From Flavobacteriales bacterium (lineage in GTDB: Bacteria > Bacteroidota > Bacteroidia > UBA10329), in the NCBI GenBank assembly GCA_021741155.1, contig JAIOYP010000007.1, positions 55,216-119,215 of the forward strand: 64,000 nt of DNA. The letters are read 5' to 3'. Numbering within the stretch: the first letter of the stretch is position 1; every line of letters starts with the position of its first letter. A model generated the notes under the pieces. It did not search any database. It was given only the letters and a program-made list of their open reading frames with translations, and was not told the origin of the DNA. Shown piece by piece: positions 18,701 to 27,654 of this stretch. Both the position numbers and the translations under genes were made by a program.

Positions 18701-19650
18701 TTCCCTTTGATTGGAAATATCTGAAACTCCATTTTAGGACTTAGGTCATGTCCGACCGCAATGATGGAAGGTTTGTCATTGTAATTGGCAAAGCCCGAAC
18801 CATTTCTAAAAGTGACATCTCCGCTACATTGAACCGAATAAGAAGCCACTTTCTGCATCATCGTGTAAGGGTCGGCATCGGTGTCCATGCGGTAAACGTC
18901 CGCGCGGTTTGAGCCATTCCCAGCTCGGCAAAATCCAGTAATGTAGACCCCTGTTGAATCTTGCGTGAGTTGAAGGTTCTGATAGTTGCCAAACTTCTTA
19001 TCAACCCATTTTCTACGTATGGCCTCGCGGCTATCCCACGTAGTCCATTTTTCAAATTCAAATCCTTTTGAATAGGGGTTAAGGTTATTGGAGGTATAGA
19101 AATCGATAGTCGTGCAATCCCATGTTCCAATGGCGAGTAGAAAGTGGTCTTTGCGCTTCAAAATCGCCACCGCGCCAGCAGTACTGAACTGATATTCTCC
19201 TTTTCTTCGAAGTGTGTAAGCGGGTGGTTTCTGAAGTTTCTCAAAACTTGAAATATCAATCAATTGAACGATAGATTCCCGTTTTCCAACTGGGTCTTCC
19301 AATCCGATTGCGAGCCAATTCTCTGCTATTTGAAATCCTCCAGCGTGGTTAAGTGGATTGGTCGCCAATCTTTTCAATCCAATAAATCGGAAATCATCTC
19401 CCAATTTTTGGAACAGTCCGAGAAACCCGAACTCTTTCGAGCTTCCTGAGACGAAGAGTGTTTCGTTGTGCAGTTGAATTCCCTGTAAATGTCCGCCAAT
19501 CAGGTCTTTTTGTTCGGGAACAGAACACGCGAACGATGTAGATTCAATGGCCAATATTTCTTTGGCTTGAGGCTGTGGTTGTCCGCTTGATTGAGCACAG
19601 AAGAATAATGCAACTCCTGTAATAACGTTTTGAAAGGATTGAGTATTCAT
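18697..19650 (-). CDS. Uncharacterised secreted protein, possibly propeller-like
   Basis: 317 residues with an N-terminal hydrophobic segment (about 8-23) that ends SGQPQPQA like a signal peptide. The rest is rich in beta-strand-like stretches with repeated short Gly/Trp turns (LAIGLED, LAIGTWD, FSTAGAVAIL), consistent with a beta-propeller or similar fold. I recognise no family. It is the first gene of a two-gene unit with the membrane protein at 18047. Confidence 0.7.
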   Translation of the reverse strand: MNTQSFQNVITGVALFFCAQSSGQPQPQAKEILAIESTSFACSVPEQKDLIGGHLQGIQLHNETLFVSGSSKEFGFLGLFQKLGDDFRFIGLKRLATNPLNHAGGFQIAENWLAIGLEDPVGKRESIVQLIDISSFEKLQKPPAYTLRRKGEYQFSTAGAVAILKRKDHFLLAIGTWDCTTIDFYTSNNLNPYSKGFEFEKWTTWDSREAIRRKWVDKKFGNYQNLQLTQDSTGVYITGFCRAGNGSNRADVYRMDTDADPYTMMQKVASYSVQCSGDVTFRNGSGFANYNDKPSIIAVGHDLSPKMEFQIFPIKGK

Positions 19651-19715
19651 AATGTCAGCCTAAGGCATAAAGATGAGCAACTTTCTTATTTTTATCCGCC
19701 CACTAAAACCAATGC

Positions 19716-22136
19716 ATGCATAGATTTTTATTTACTGTTGCCTTTTTATTCTGTATTTCATTCATTTCTAAGGCACAAGACGTAGTCGTATCTGGTACGA
19801 TTACAGACAAGACTACCAACGAGGCGCTAGTCGGAGTCAGCGTTGTTACCGATAAAGGTTCTGGAGTTACCACAGATCTTGATGGCAAGTATAGCATCAA
19901 ACTGTCTCGCGGAATGCACAAATTGAAATACTCTTTTATTGGATATGAACCAGTATTCAAAGACATTGATTTAAGCTCAGGTGCGCCAGTTACCAAGAAC
20001 GTGGCACTTGAGATTAAATCAGAGCGGTTAGGAATTGTGGTCGTATCTGCCAGTCAGTACGAGAAAAGTGTTGCCGAGGAAACCGTATCAATGGAGGTGA
20101 TAAGTGCCGCACTTATTCAGAACAGCAACGCCACCGATTTAGGCGAGGCCATCAATAAAACCCCAGGCGTAACCATTCAGGACAGTCAGGTAAGTATTCG
20201 TGGAGGAAGCAGTTGGTCCTATGGTGTGGGAACACGTACTGCCGTGATGCAAGATGGTGTGTCGATGATGAGTGCCGACCTTGGAGAGCCGCAATTAAAG
20301 CAAGCTCCATTGGAGAATGTGGCGCAGATTGAAGTAATAAAGGGAGCTTCTAGCGTAGTTTATGGATCCTCTGCATTGAATGGTGTGGTTAACGTAATTA
20401 CGGCTTGGCCTACTTCTGCCGAACCAGTAACGAGCGTTTCCACGTTTCAGATGGTGTACGATAATCCACCAAATGTGTATGGCGGAAATACATTTACCAG
20501 TAAGATAACGGACCCAGTGACAGGCGTGACGCGTGATACGATTATGACCGTGCCAGATGATACGTTGAAGTGGTGGGACAGCGGTGTAATACGTGGTTCT
20601 ACCGGGGTTAATATTAACCATGCACAGAAGATTGGCCGAACCGACCTTATTGTTGGAGGTAACTTTTTAAATCACAAAAGTTTTCTTCAGGCAGGAGACG
20701 AAGTACGTGGTGGTATCAATTTCAAAACCCGCATTCACAGTAAGAAAGACGCTGGTCTTAACTACGGAGTGAATGGGAACTTTGTGTACGAACATTCTGG
20801 CAGGTTTTTTCTGGCCAAAAACCCTAACGAGGGAGCGTTGCGATCTGCAATTCCGGCCAACGATAAATATTTCCGCTTCAATATAGATCCACACTTACAT
20901 TATTTGAATGACAAGGGTTTCAAGCACTCTCTGGAATCGCGGTACATGTACATCATGCGGATATCAGATACCCCTGCAACCACACCTCACGCCATTTCTC
21001 ACCAGCTTAATTTGAATTATCAGTTTCAGAAGCTATGGAAAAAATGGTCGGTAACCACTGGTTTGCCAATTAATACGGGCATTTCGCAGAGTAATCTTTA
21101 TAGAGGAACGCGGATTACCTATTCTGGCGCCCTCTACGCTCAAGGAGAGTTTAAGACCAAGAGACTGACTACCGTTGCCGGACTGAGGTATGAGATTTTG
21201 GGAGTGGACAAATTTGTGGAGACCAGTACTCCGGTGTTCAGAATGGGTATCAATTACAATTTGGGTAAGACCACATTCTTACGTGGCTCCTTTGGCCAAT
21301 CTTATCGCATACCTACAGTTGCCGAACGTTTTCTTGATGACGACTTAAACCCTCAGGTTAAAATCATCCCAAATCCGAATCTTGGTGTTGAAAAAGGGAT
21401 GAGTGCAGAGTTTGGAATAAAACAGGTTGTAGGAGTGAGCAAATGGCAAGCGTTCATCGATTTTTCTATGTTCTATCAGCAGTTTAAAAACTTTGTGGAA
21501 TACGGCTTTGTCTCGGCAGGAAGTCACCCAGAACTTTTTGCAGGACTACCCACTACATACGTAATCGGCCTTTATCCGAGAAACGTTAGCAACTCCATGA
21601 TTACCGGATATGAATTTGGATTGGCCACGCGAGGATCGATAGGGCCTATAGGAACAGAGGCATTGATTGGTTACACGTACACCTATCCCATCAATCTTGA
21701 TTCGGCAAAGGGATACAGTGCAGGAAAATATTTTGAAGAATTCTTCCGCCTCATGACAACCAGAGCAGAGGGAGTAGAGGTAGAAAAGATTATGAAGTTG
21801 AGGCCACGGCATATGGTGAAGGGAGATGTTCAATTGTCATTCAAAAAAGCTGCTATTGGGCTTACCGTTGTATACAACAGTTATCCAGAAAACATTCCGC
21901 AAACCGAGCGTGTGGCGGTTGACTTTATCTCTGGCGATCTTGGTGCCACGGCACGTTATTCTAAGGCACACGAAAAAGGCGATGTAATCTTCAATATGCG
22001 TTTCTCTTATCAGGTTTTCAAGATAATGAAGGCATCCTTCATCATCAACAACCTCACTAATAAGCTCTATGCTTACCGCCCAAGTAAGGCGGAGCCTATT
22101 AGGAACTTTACGTTACAGCTGCGTTTTACTTTTTAG
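19716..22136 (+). CDS. TonB-dependent outer membrane receptor
   Basis: 806 residues. A signal peptide ending SKAQ (about 1-20) is followed by a carboxypeptidase-regulatory-like domain (about 23-100, VSGTITDKTTNEALVGVSV). A TonB plug (about 115-225) contains TPGVTIQDSQVSIRG and VIKGASSVVYGSSALNG. The beta-barrel follows, ending in FTLQLRFTF with a terminal aromatic residue as expected for outer-membrane insertion. No SusD-like partner lies beside it, so it is more likely a siderophore, cobalamin or peptide receptor than a polysaccharide-utilisation pair. The plug is closest in style to FepA/BtuB-like receptors; the ligand is unknown. Confidence 0.93.
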   Translation: MHRFLFTVAFLFCISFISKAQDVVVSGTITDKTTNEALVGVSVVTDKGSGVTTDLDGKYSIKLSRGMHKLKYSFIGYEPVFKDIDLSSGAPVTKNVALEIKSERLGIVVVSASQYEKSVAEETVSMEVISAALIQNSNATDLGEAINKTPGVTIQDSQVSIRGGSSWSYGVGTRTAVMQDGVSMMSADLGEPQLKQAPLENVAQIEVIKGASSVVYGSSALNGVVNVITAWPTSAEPVTSVSTFQMVYDNPPNVYGGNTFTSKITDPVTGVTRDTIMTVPDDTLKWWDSGVIRGSTGVNINHAQKIGRTDLIVGGNFLNHKSFLQAGDEVRGGINFKTRIHSKKDAGLNYGVNGNFVYEHSGRFFLAKNPNEGALRSAIPANDKYFRFNIDPHLHYLNDKGFKHSLESRYMYIMRISDTPATTPHAISHQLNLNYQFQKLWKKWSVTTGLPINTGISQSNLYRGTRITYSGALYAQGEFKTKRLTTVAGLRYEILGVDKFVETSTPVFRMGINYNLGKTTFLRGSFGQSYRIPTVAERFLDDDLNPQVKIIPNPNLGVEKGMSAEFGIKQVVGVSKWQAFIDFSMFYQQFKNFVEYGFVSAGSHPELFAGLPTTYVIGLYPRNVSNSMITGYEFGLATRGSIGPIGTEALIGYTYTYPINLDSAKGYSAGKYFEEFFRLMTTRAEGVEVEKIMKLRPRHMVKGDVQLSFKKAAIGLTVVYNSYPENIPQTERVAVDFISGDLGATARYSKAHEKGDVIFNMRFSYQVFKIMKASFIINNLTNKLYAYRPSKAEPIRNFTLQLRFTF

Positions 22137-22208
22137 ATTAGAACCTACAGAGTTCTGCTAAGATTTAACACCTAGTCTCTCAATTGACTTAGCGAGAAAC
22201 CGTGCGAC

Positions 22209-23579
22209 TTAAGCTTTCCATGGGCCAGTAATTGCCAACGTGATGCCAGCGTGTTGAATGTTTAAAAACATAGTTTTCCCACTTGGCGAGAAACAAATTC
22301 CAGAGAATTCAGACTCGAATTTTGTAGCGTGTCCGAAAGTGAAAATCTCACCTTTTGGTGTTACTCCTCGGAGGTAGGCATCAACATCATCTTCACAAAT
22401 CATCACATCGCCCCATGGGGCAATGGTTAGGTTGTCGCAATACTTCATGATGTCAACATTATTTGGCTCAATAAAGAGCTCCAATTTGCCACCATCAGCA
22501 TCGGGAGTAAGTTTGAAAATCTGCCCTTTCATCAAATCACCACCGTTAGTGCAAGCAAAATATATCACGCCTTTATCATACCACATTCCTTCGCCACGGG
22601 CAAAAAGAGCAGCCCCTTTTTGGTGTCCTCTCATTCGAAGGTCGTCCTGAGGCGCTTCCACATCATCCAAATCAATCCATTCCAATGCCATTGGTATGTT
22701 CTGTAGAATATCTGGCCCAAGTGTATCTGGCCAATTACGGGTGTCGAACTTTGGGCCATTTTTGACTGCCAATGCTTGCAATTTTCCACCCGAATGAAGG
22801 TCGTTTTTCGTGTTCGGAATAAAACGGTAGAGCAATCCGTCCGATCGGTCCTCGGTCATATAAAGAATACCTCCTTCAGAATCGTAGGCCACAGCTTCGT
22901 GGTTAAATCTTCCTGCTTCTTTGATTGGTTTTGGAGCAGCCCGCGTTATTTCTGTAGTTGCTGGAACCTCAAAAATGTATCCGTGCTCCGTTTCTACATT
23001 TCCTTCAAACTCACCAATTTTGGTCACGTCTTCTTCGCACGTAATCCAGCTACCCCACGGCATTATTCCTCCAGCACAGTTTCGATACGTTCCTGCAAGA
23101 CTGAGAAACTCTTTCTCCACTTCTTGGGTTTCTTCATTGAAAACTAAGGTGGTTGTGCCTCCAAGCCCGGGGAATGTCCCTTTTCCAAACTCGTAAAAAT
23201 CTTCTTTTGGAATGGCTCCAAGGTTCACGTTATCAATTCCAAAGGCTCCAAGATTCTTATCGGTTGGAACAATCTCATGGTTTCTTACAATGATGATTCT
23301 TCCACTTTCACCCTTAAAGGTTCCCATCGCATCTGGTTTTCCTGGCACCAATAGACCATCGTCCATTGGGTCGCCTTGCGTAGAAATTATCTTGTAGGTA
23401 AATCCTTCGGGAAGATCGAGCACGCCCAATGGGTCTTTAACCAGCGGACCATAATCTAAAGCAAGTGCAGCCGCAACATCTCCGCTTGCCACTTTATCGC
23501 CACAGGCGTAAAGTTTAAGACCAATAAATCCAATTCCGATAAAACCGCTGGCGCGGATAAAGTCTCGTCTGCTTCGCAT
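22209..23579 (-). CDS. PhoX-family (DUF839) protein, Tat-exported
   Basis: 456 residues from ATG 23579. The start RSRRDFIRAS is a twin-arginine signal, followed by a hydrophobic stretch ending LYACGD, so it may also be lipid-modified. The PhoX hallmark NCAGGxxPWGxWxTCEED lies at about 167-184, and NHE at about 100-102 fits the metal-binding start of the propeller. PhoX enzymes are calcium/iron alkaline phosphatases releasing phosphate from organic phosphoesters, though many family members are uncharacterised. It converges with the TonB receptor gene, which leaves 72 nt between their stops. Confidence 0.85.
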   Translation of the reverse strand: MRSRRDFIRASGFIGIGFIGLKLYACGDKVASGDVAAALALDYGPLVKDPLGVLDLPEGFTYKIISTQGDPMDDGLLVPGKPDAMGTFKGESGRIIIVRNHEIVPTDKNLGAFGIDNVNLGAIPKEDFYEFGKGTFPGLGGTTTLVFNEETQEVEKEFLSLAGTYRNCAGGIMPWGSWITCEEDVTKIGEFEGNVETEHGYIFEVPATTEITRAAPKPIKEAGRFNHEAVAYDSEGGILYMTEDRSDGLLYRFIPNTKNDLHSGGKLQALAVKNGPKFDTRNWPDTLGPDILQNIPMALEWIDLDDVEAPQDDLRMRGHQKGAALFARGEGMWYDKGVIYFACTNGGDLMKGQIFKLTPDADGGKLELFIEPNNVDIMKYCDNLTIAPWGDVMICEDDVDAYLRGVTPKGEIFTFGHATKFESEFSGICFSPSGKTMFLNIQHAGITLAITGPWKA

Positions 23580-23672
23580 GATATTCACTTAAAGCATGCA
23601 AGTTACAATCGTGCCGATTATTTGAAAGTGAGAAGTATCTAATCCTGAAATAGCCTCACACTTTTTGAAGAT

Positions 23673-23742
23673 GTTTCCAAAATCGGGTTAGCTACTCTTG
23701 TTTCGATTCATGGCGCTATGAAATTTTTTCGGTACAGAATGG
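23673..23742 (+). repeat. Diverged direct repeat, copy A (upstream of the 23822 gene)
   Basis: Aligns without gaps to 25628-25697: about 49 of 70 positions agree, best in CCAAAATCG-GTTAGC at the 5' end and ATGAAATT-TTCGGT at the 3' end. A 28-codon frame (MKFFRYRMVQRILV...) opens at 23718 inside the repeat, but copy B has a stop at the fifth codon after its ATG, so it is probably not coding. Confidence 0.55.
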
Positions 23743-23821
23743 TACAAAGAATATTAGTTGCGATGAGGACAACTCGAACAGTTGGGAGCTTACATTTGGT
23801 CTGACAATCCTAATCCCTACC

Positions 23822-25573
23822 ATGAAAAAACTTTTCGTTTTTCTATCTCTAGCATCTCTGAGCATCTTAGAAACGCAGGCACAACTTGCAGTAAACTTTA
23901 ATACGACAAATGTTACTTGTTCTTTCGCTTGCGATGGCGGAGCCGAGGCTTTGGCTACAGGCGGAACACAACCGTATGAATATCTGTGGACCACGCCAGG
24001 CGCGGATGTAACATCAACGGTTGGCGCCCTTTGTGCCGGAGAGTATTGGGTGACCGTTACAGATGCGGTCGCAGCATCCGTTTCAAATTTTGTCACCATA
24101 ACTGAACCACCATTACTCTCGGTTCTTACCTCGCCAACGGCCACAACATGTAATAACGCAGCAGATGGTTCCATTCTCATTAGCGTGAGCGGTGGCACTC
24201 CTCCCTATGCCTATACGTGGTCCACTGGAATGACTACCCAGAATCTGTTTGGCATGCCTGCTGGTGTGTATCATGTCACGGTGGTGGATGCCAATGGATG
24301 TGCGACTACTCAGTCGGCTGTTATAATGGAAGGAGACGTGGCTGTTAGCATTCAATTGGGCAATAGCGACCCTTGTGTAGGTGCCATTGAGCTTCAAGCT
24401 GTGGTCACGGGCGGAACAGGAAACTACAACTATCTATGGTCAACAGGCGAGACTACAGATAACATTTCTGTTACAGAACAATCGGTGGTACAGCTCACCC
24501 TCACGGATGGTAATTTGTGCACAGCCACTGCCACCACCTACCTGCCAACCGTTGGTGGAGAAATGCATGGTTATTGTCCGGGTTGGTTGAATCGTGGCTT
24601 TTGTTTATGGTCCTATCCGTTGGTAGCGAATGGTTCTTGTACGGCTTATAGTGGCCCAGTAACCATCACGTATGATGCTGGTGTCAATTTGGGAACCATC
24701 AACCCTACGCCAGATGATGTGACCGGGAATGTGATTACTTGGAATAGCATCGCAATTGCTCCCGGACAGCAATTTGCTCCTCAGGTTATGGTTTGTGTGC
24801 CCTTGACCACTCCTTGCGGTTCGGCTGTGAGCGTGGAAATAACCACCAGCAGCAGTTCAGACATCGTAATGCCTTTGGTGCTCTGTTCGTATGATCCAAA
24901 CGACAAACAAGTATCGCCAGCAGGTGTCGGACCCGAAGGATATATCGTTGGCACGGAGGAACTGACCTACACAATTCGTTTCCAGAACACCGGCTCCATC
25001 CCCGCCACTTTTATTCATGTAATAGATGCTTTGGATGAGGATTTAGACCTTTTCAGTTTACGCGTATTGGCCAGCAGTCACAGTATGGAACTGAGCATTG
25101 ATGAGAATCGTACCCTCGACTTCTTCTTCGACAATATCAATCTGCCAGATAGCACCTCAGACCTTGCTGGCAGCAGTGGTTTTATCATCTACGCCATCAG
25201 TCCTTTGGCCAGCCTACCAGAAGGAACGGTAATCGAAAATACTGCCGAGATATATTTTGACTTCAACGCTCCAATTGTCACCAACTCCACCGTCAATACC
25301 ATCGACAACGCGGTTGGATTAGCTGAAGCACAGGCACAGGAAGGCTCGTTGAGCATCTATCCCAACCCGTCTTCTGATGTGGTAACTGTTTCGGCAGGTG
25401 GCGCCACTACTTTCAACCTCCAAGTGCACAACAGCATGGGACAATTGCTCCTAAGCAAGCAAAGCCAGCAAGCTTCGCTCATGGTAGATGTCTCTCAGTT
25501 GCCAGCAGGTATCTACCTTTTCAGCGCCAAGAGCGATGAAGGTTTGCAGCAGGGTCGCTTCATTAAGCGATAG
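23822..25573 (+). CDS. T9SS-secreted surface protein with SprB and repeat domains
   Basis: 583 residues. A signal peptide (1-21, ending QAQ) is followed by two or three SprB-like repeats (about 25-165, ACDGGAEALATGGTQPY and ATTCNNAADGSILIS). A conserved surface-repeat region (about 355-495) contains CSYDPNDKQVSP, LTYTIRFQNTG and AEIYFDFNAPIVTN, a signature of Bacteroidota secreted proteins. The Por tail (509-583) contains YPNPSSD and LPAGIYLF. SprB repeats occur in gliding adhesins, so it may contribute to adhesion or motility. It is bracketed by the two copies of a diverged 70-nt repeat. Confidence 0.88.
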   Translation: MKKLFVFLSLASLSILETQAQLAVNFNTTNVTCSFACDGGAEALATGGTQPYEYLWTTPGADVTSTVGALCAGEYWVTVTDAVAASVSNFVTITEPPLLSVLTSPTATTCNNAADGSILISVSGGTPPYAYTWSTGMTTQNLFGMPAGVYHVTVVDANGCATTQSAVIMEGDVAVSIQLGNSDPCVGAIELQAVVTGGTGNYNYLWSTGETTDNISVTEQSVVQLTLTDGNLCTATATTYLPTVGGEMHGYCPGWLNRGFCLWSYPLVANGSCTAYSGPVTITYDAGVNLGTINPTPDDVTGNVITWNSIAIAPGQQFAPQVMVCVPLTTPCGSAVSVEITTSSSSDIVMPLVLCSYDPNDKQVSPAGVGPEGYIVGTEELTYTIRFQNTGSIPATFIHVIDALDEDLDLFSLRVLASSHSMELSIDENRTLDFFFDNINLPDSTSDLAGSSGFIIYAISPLASLPEGTVIENTAEIYFDFNAPIVTNSTVNTIDNAVGLAEAQAQEGSLSIYPNPSSDVVTVSAGGATTFNLQVHNSMGQLLLSKQSQQASLMVDVSQLPAGIYLFSAKSDEGLQQGRFIKR

Positions 25574-25627
25574 GAGATCTCGGATATGAAGCTGACCCTT
25601 CCTGAAAAAACGGACTTCCATTTAGAG

Positions 25628-25697
25628 GTTCCCAAAATCGCGTTAGCAACCCGTTTTTCAACTTTCTGTTCAATGAAATTTCTTCGGTGACGAATCC
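25628..25697 (+). repeat. Diverged direct repeat, copy B (upstream of the 25739 gene)
   Basis: Second copy of the repeat at 23673-23742, offset 1955 nt. The two copies lie respectively upstream and downstream of the secreted-protein gene, each shortly before the next plus-strand gene, so they may be a shared upstream element rather than a mobile sequence. Confidence 0.55.
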
Positions 25698-25738
25698 TCG
25701 CTCACCACTCAATCTGTTGTTTCCGTTCATTTGTAAAC

Positions 25739-26212
25739 ATGAGAGATGAAATAGAAAAACTTGCCATCTATCAGAAAGGAGATGAGATTGGTGAGCTCGT
25801 ACGTAGGATTGTTGACCTTGCTGATGAGGACAACGATGATTTGCAACGCGTATGTGCCGATATGCTGGTTAATGCCTACGATTTGGCCGTTAAAGTGGCA
25901 GGGGCCGAAGGTGCCGACCTCTACGATATTCGAATGGAGAATGCCACCATCATACGTAAATCGGCACGGGAGCTGGTGGTAAATACCCACGGCTTAGACA
26001 TGTTTGGGTTTGAGCATCCCGAATACTATTCCCTCCTTCGCGAAGCACTGGAGGAATACCGACTACTTTTTATTGATTGGGTAGCTAGTTTTGATGAACA
26101 GAATTACATCATTGATCGCTGGGGATTATTCAATCCACCAGGAGTTGGTCCACACGACAAAGACCTAGACGATGATATTCCGTTCGACCCTAATGATTTC
26201 TTGGATTGTTGA
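25739..26212 (+). CDS. Conserved acidic protein of unknown function
   Basis: 157 residues, strongly acidic, predicted mostly helical, with no signal or membrane segment. It has paired aromatic motifs (FGFEHPEYYSLLREALEEYR near 99-118 and FIDWVASFDEQNYIID) and a C-terminal tail of Asp and Pro residues (DKDLDDDIPFDPND). I recognise no domain, though the pattern suggests a small conserved Bacteroidota family. TTCATTTG, one mismatch from the promoter box, ends 5 nt before the ATG. Confidence 0.65.
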   Translation: MRDEIEKLAIYQKGDEIGELVRRIVDLADEDNDDLQRVCADMLVNAYDLAVKVAGAEGADLYDIRMENATIIRKSARELVVNTHGLDMFGFEHPEYYSLLREALEEYRLLFIDWVASFDEQNYIIDRWGLFNPPGVGPHDKDLDDDIPFDPNDFLDC

Positions 26213-26213
26213 A

Positions 26214-26256
26214 AATCAAATGTCCCGTGAGACTTGGTCTCACGGGACATTTGATT
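26214..26256. terminator. Perfect 20-bp hairpin between convergent genes
   Basis: Arms 26214-26233 and 26237-26256 are perfect reverse complements with a 3-nt loop (TTG). It lies between the stop of the 25739 gene and the stop of the convergent MORN gene, and is followed by ATTCTTT on the plus strand and GATTTTC on the minus strand. It probably terminates both transcripts, although neither T run is strong. Confidence 0.75.
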
Positions 26257-26273
26257 CTTTCTCACTTTAATTA

Positions 26274-26663
26274 CTATTTATCCTTTGATGCGAAATCGGC
26301 TTCTCGCACGTATCGGTTGGCGGTAATCACTTCACCATTGGCGTATTTCATTTCGATGTAGGCATTTGAGAATTCATCCCAAACTCGAAATTCACCATGC
26401 CGTTTGCCATTTAGGTAACTCAATTCGGCAGTTTTAACACCTTCGTTTGAAAAGGTTTCCCACTTTCCTTCAGGAACTTCGTTCTTAAAAAAACCAGTTT
26501 CCTTTATTGTTCCATTTTCGTAGTAATTCGTAACCGCAACCAATTCACCATTTTGAACCAATTCGCTCTTTACCGAACCATTTTCGTAAGTGGTCTTTAC
26601 CTTATTTTGCGCGAAGCAAGTTGAACCTGCTAAAACCGCTAAACTTATCATAAACGCTTTCAT
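26274..26663 (-). CDS. Secreted MORN/YwqK-like repeat protein, short
   Basis: 129 residues with a signal peptide ending CFAQ. The rest is built of MORN-like/YwqK units (YENGSVKSELVQNGEL, YYENGTIKETGFFKNEVPEGKW, LNGKRHGEFRVW). The type is often annotated as a toxin-antitoxin YwqK antitoxin, but no toxin lies next to it and the protein is exported, so that label does not fit. It shares repeats and secretion with the much longer protein at 56705, the first gene of a two-component operon. Confidence 0.75.
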   Translation of the reverse strand: MKAFMISLAVLAGSTCFAQNKVKTTYENGSVKSELVQNGELVAVTNYYENGTIKETGFFKNEVPEGKWETFSNEGVKTAELSYLNGKRHGEFRVWDEFSNAYIEMKYANGEVITANRYVREADFASKDK

Positions 26664-26672
26664 GACCGTGCT

Positions 26673-26714
26673 CTTTTGTTAATTCATCGTTAACGAAAAC
26701 ATTGCTTTTGTTAA
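26673..26714. promoter_or_regulatory. Possible operator in the divergent gap
   Basis: Two direct copies of CTTTTGTTAA (26673-26682 and 26705-26714), one whole helical turn multiple apart (32 nt), with a palindrome TCGTTAACGA between them. They lie between the divergent MORN gene and the aldose-epimerase-like gene, so they could bind a shared regulator. Confidence 0.3.
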
Positions 26715-26775
26715 CATTAACTTAATATAAAGGTAACGAAGTAGAGCTATGGTTGTTTCAAATCAAACTCAAAAA

Positions 26776-27654
26776 ATGAAAAACTTAACATTGGAAAATG
26801 ACTACCTGAATGTCACAATCAGCACTTTAGGGGCTGAACTTTGCAGTCTTTTGGATAAAAGGGACGGTGTGCAGCACATGTGGAGTGCTGACCCAAAGTT
26901 TTGGCCACGAAGAGCGCCTATCCTTTTTCCGTGCGTAGGAGAATCTAAGGATGGGAAGATAAATATCAACGGAATCGCTTATCCCATGGGAAGACACGGT
27001 TTTGCCCGTTTTGAGGAGTTTTCTGTGGAGGGACAGAGTGACAAAAGAGTCGTTTTTGAACTGAAGAGTAATCAGACCACACAAAAGTGTTTCCCATTTG
27101 AGTTTTCATTTAGGGTGGGATACCAATTGGACGGAGCAAAACTGGTTCAGTCGTTTGAAGTAGTGAATACGGGTGATGCTGAAATGGGCTTTCAGTTAGG
27201 AGGACATCCCGCATTTGCGGTTCCTTTTCATGATGGAGAAAAGTATGATGAGTATGAAATTGTATTCGATTCACCGCAGACTTTGGAGCGCCATCTGCTG
27301 ACTGACAAAGGACTATATAGCGGGGAAACGCGCTCTTTTTTAAGTAGCGAAAATCGATTTGGTCTGTTCTATGAACTCTTCAAGGAAGACGCTTTGGTTT
27401 TTAAGGAAATTCCTTCAAAACAGGTTTGGATTCAACATAAGAATGGTGGAAAACGACTTCAGGTTGATTATGAAGGATTTTCGCATTTAGGAATATGGTC
27501 TGTTCCTGAGGCGGATTACGTTTGTATAGAACCGTGGATTGGATGTGCCGACATGGCCAATCAACCGGCAGATTTATTCAAAAAAGACTCCATCGTTAGA
27601 TTGAAGTGCCGAGAATCATTTCAGGCGGCATTTACGATTTCTATTCTGCCTTAA
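26776..27654 (+). CDS. Aldose 1-epimerase family protein
   Basis: 292 residues from ATG 26776 (MKNLTLEN); an ATG at 26749 would add nine. The galactose mutarotase fold is supported by TISTLGAELCSLLD near the start, the catalytic-type GRHGFAR (about 74-80), GFQLGGHPAFAVP with its His (about 150) and CIEPWIG near 250. The Glu in CIEPW and the two histidines fit the general base/acid pair of this superfamily. The subgroup is the LacX-like one, whose sugar substrate is usually unknown. It converges with the PAS gene and overlaps its end by 4 nt. Confidence 0.88.
   Translation: MKNLTLENDYLNVTISTLGAELCSLLDKRDGVQHMWSADPKFWPRRAPILFPCVGESKDGKININGIAYPMGRHGFARFEEFSVEGQSDKRVVFELKSNQTTQKCFPFEFSFRVGYQLDGAKLVQSFEVVNTGDAEMGFQLGGHPAFAVPFHDGEKYDEYEIVFDSPQTLERHLLTDKGLYSGETRSFLSSENRFGLFYELFKEDALVFKEIPSKQVWIQHKNGGKRLQVDYEGFSHLGIWSVPEADYVCIEPWIGCADMANQPADLFKKDSIVRLKCRESFQAAFTISILP

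Noticed and set aside
26274..26663. Labelling the short MORN protein as a YwqK antitoxin of a toxin-antitoxin pair
   Set aside because: It has a signal peptide and no toxin gene beside it.
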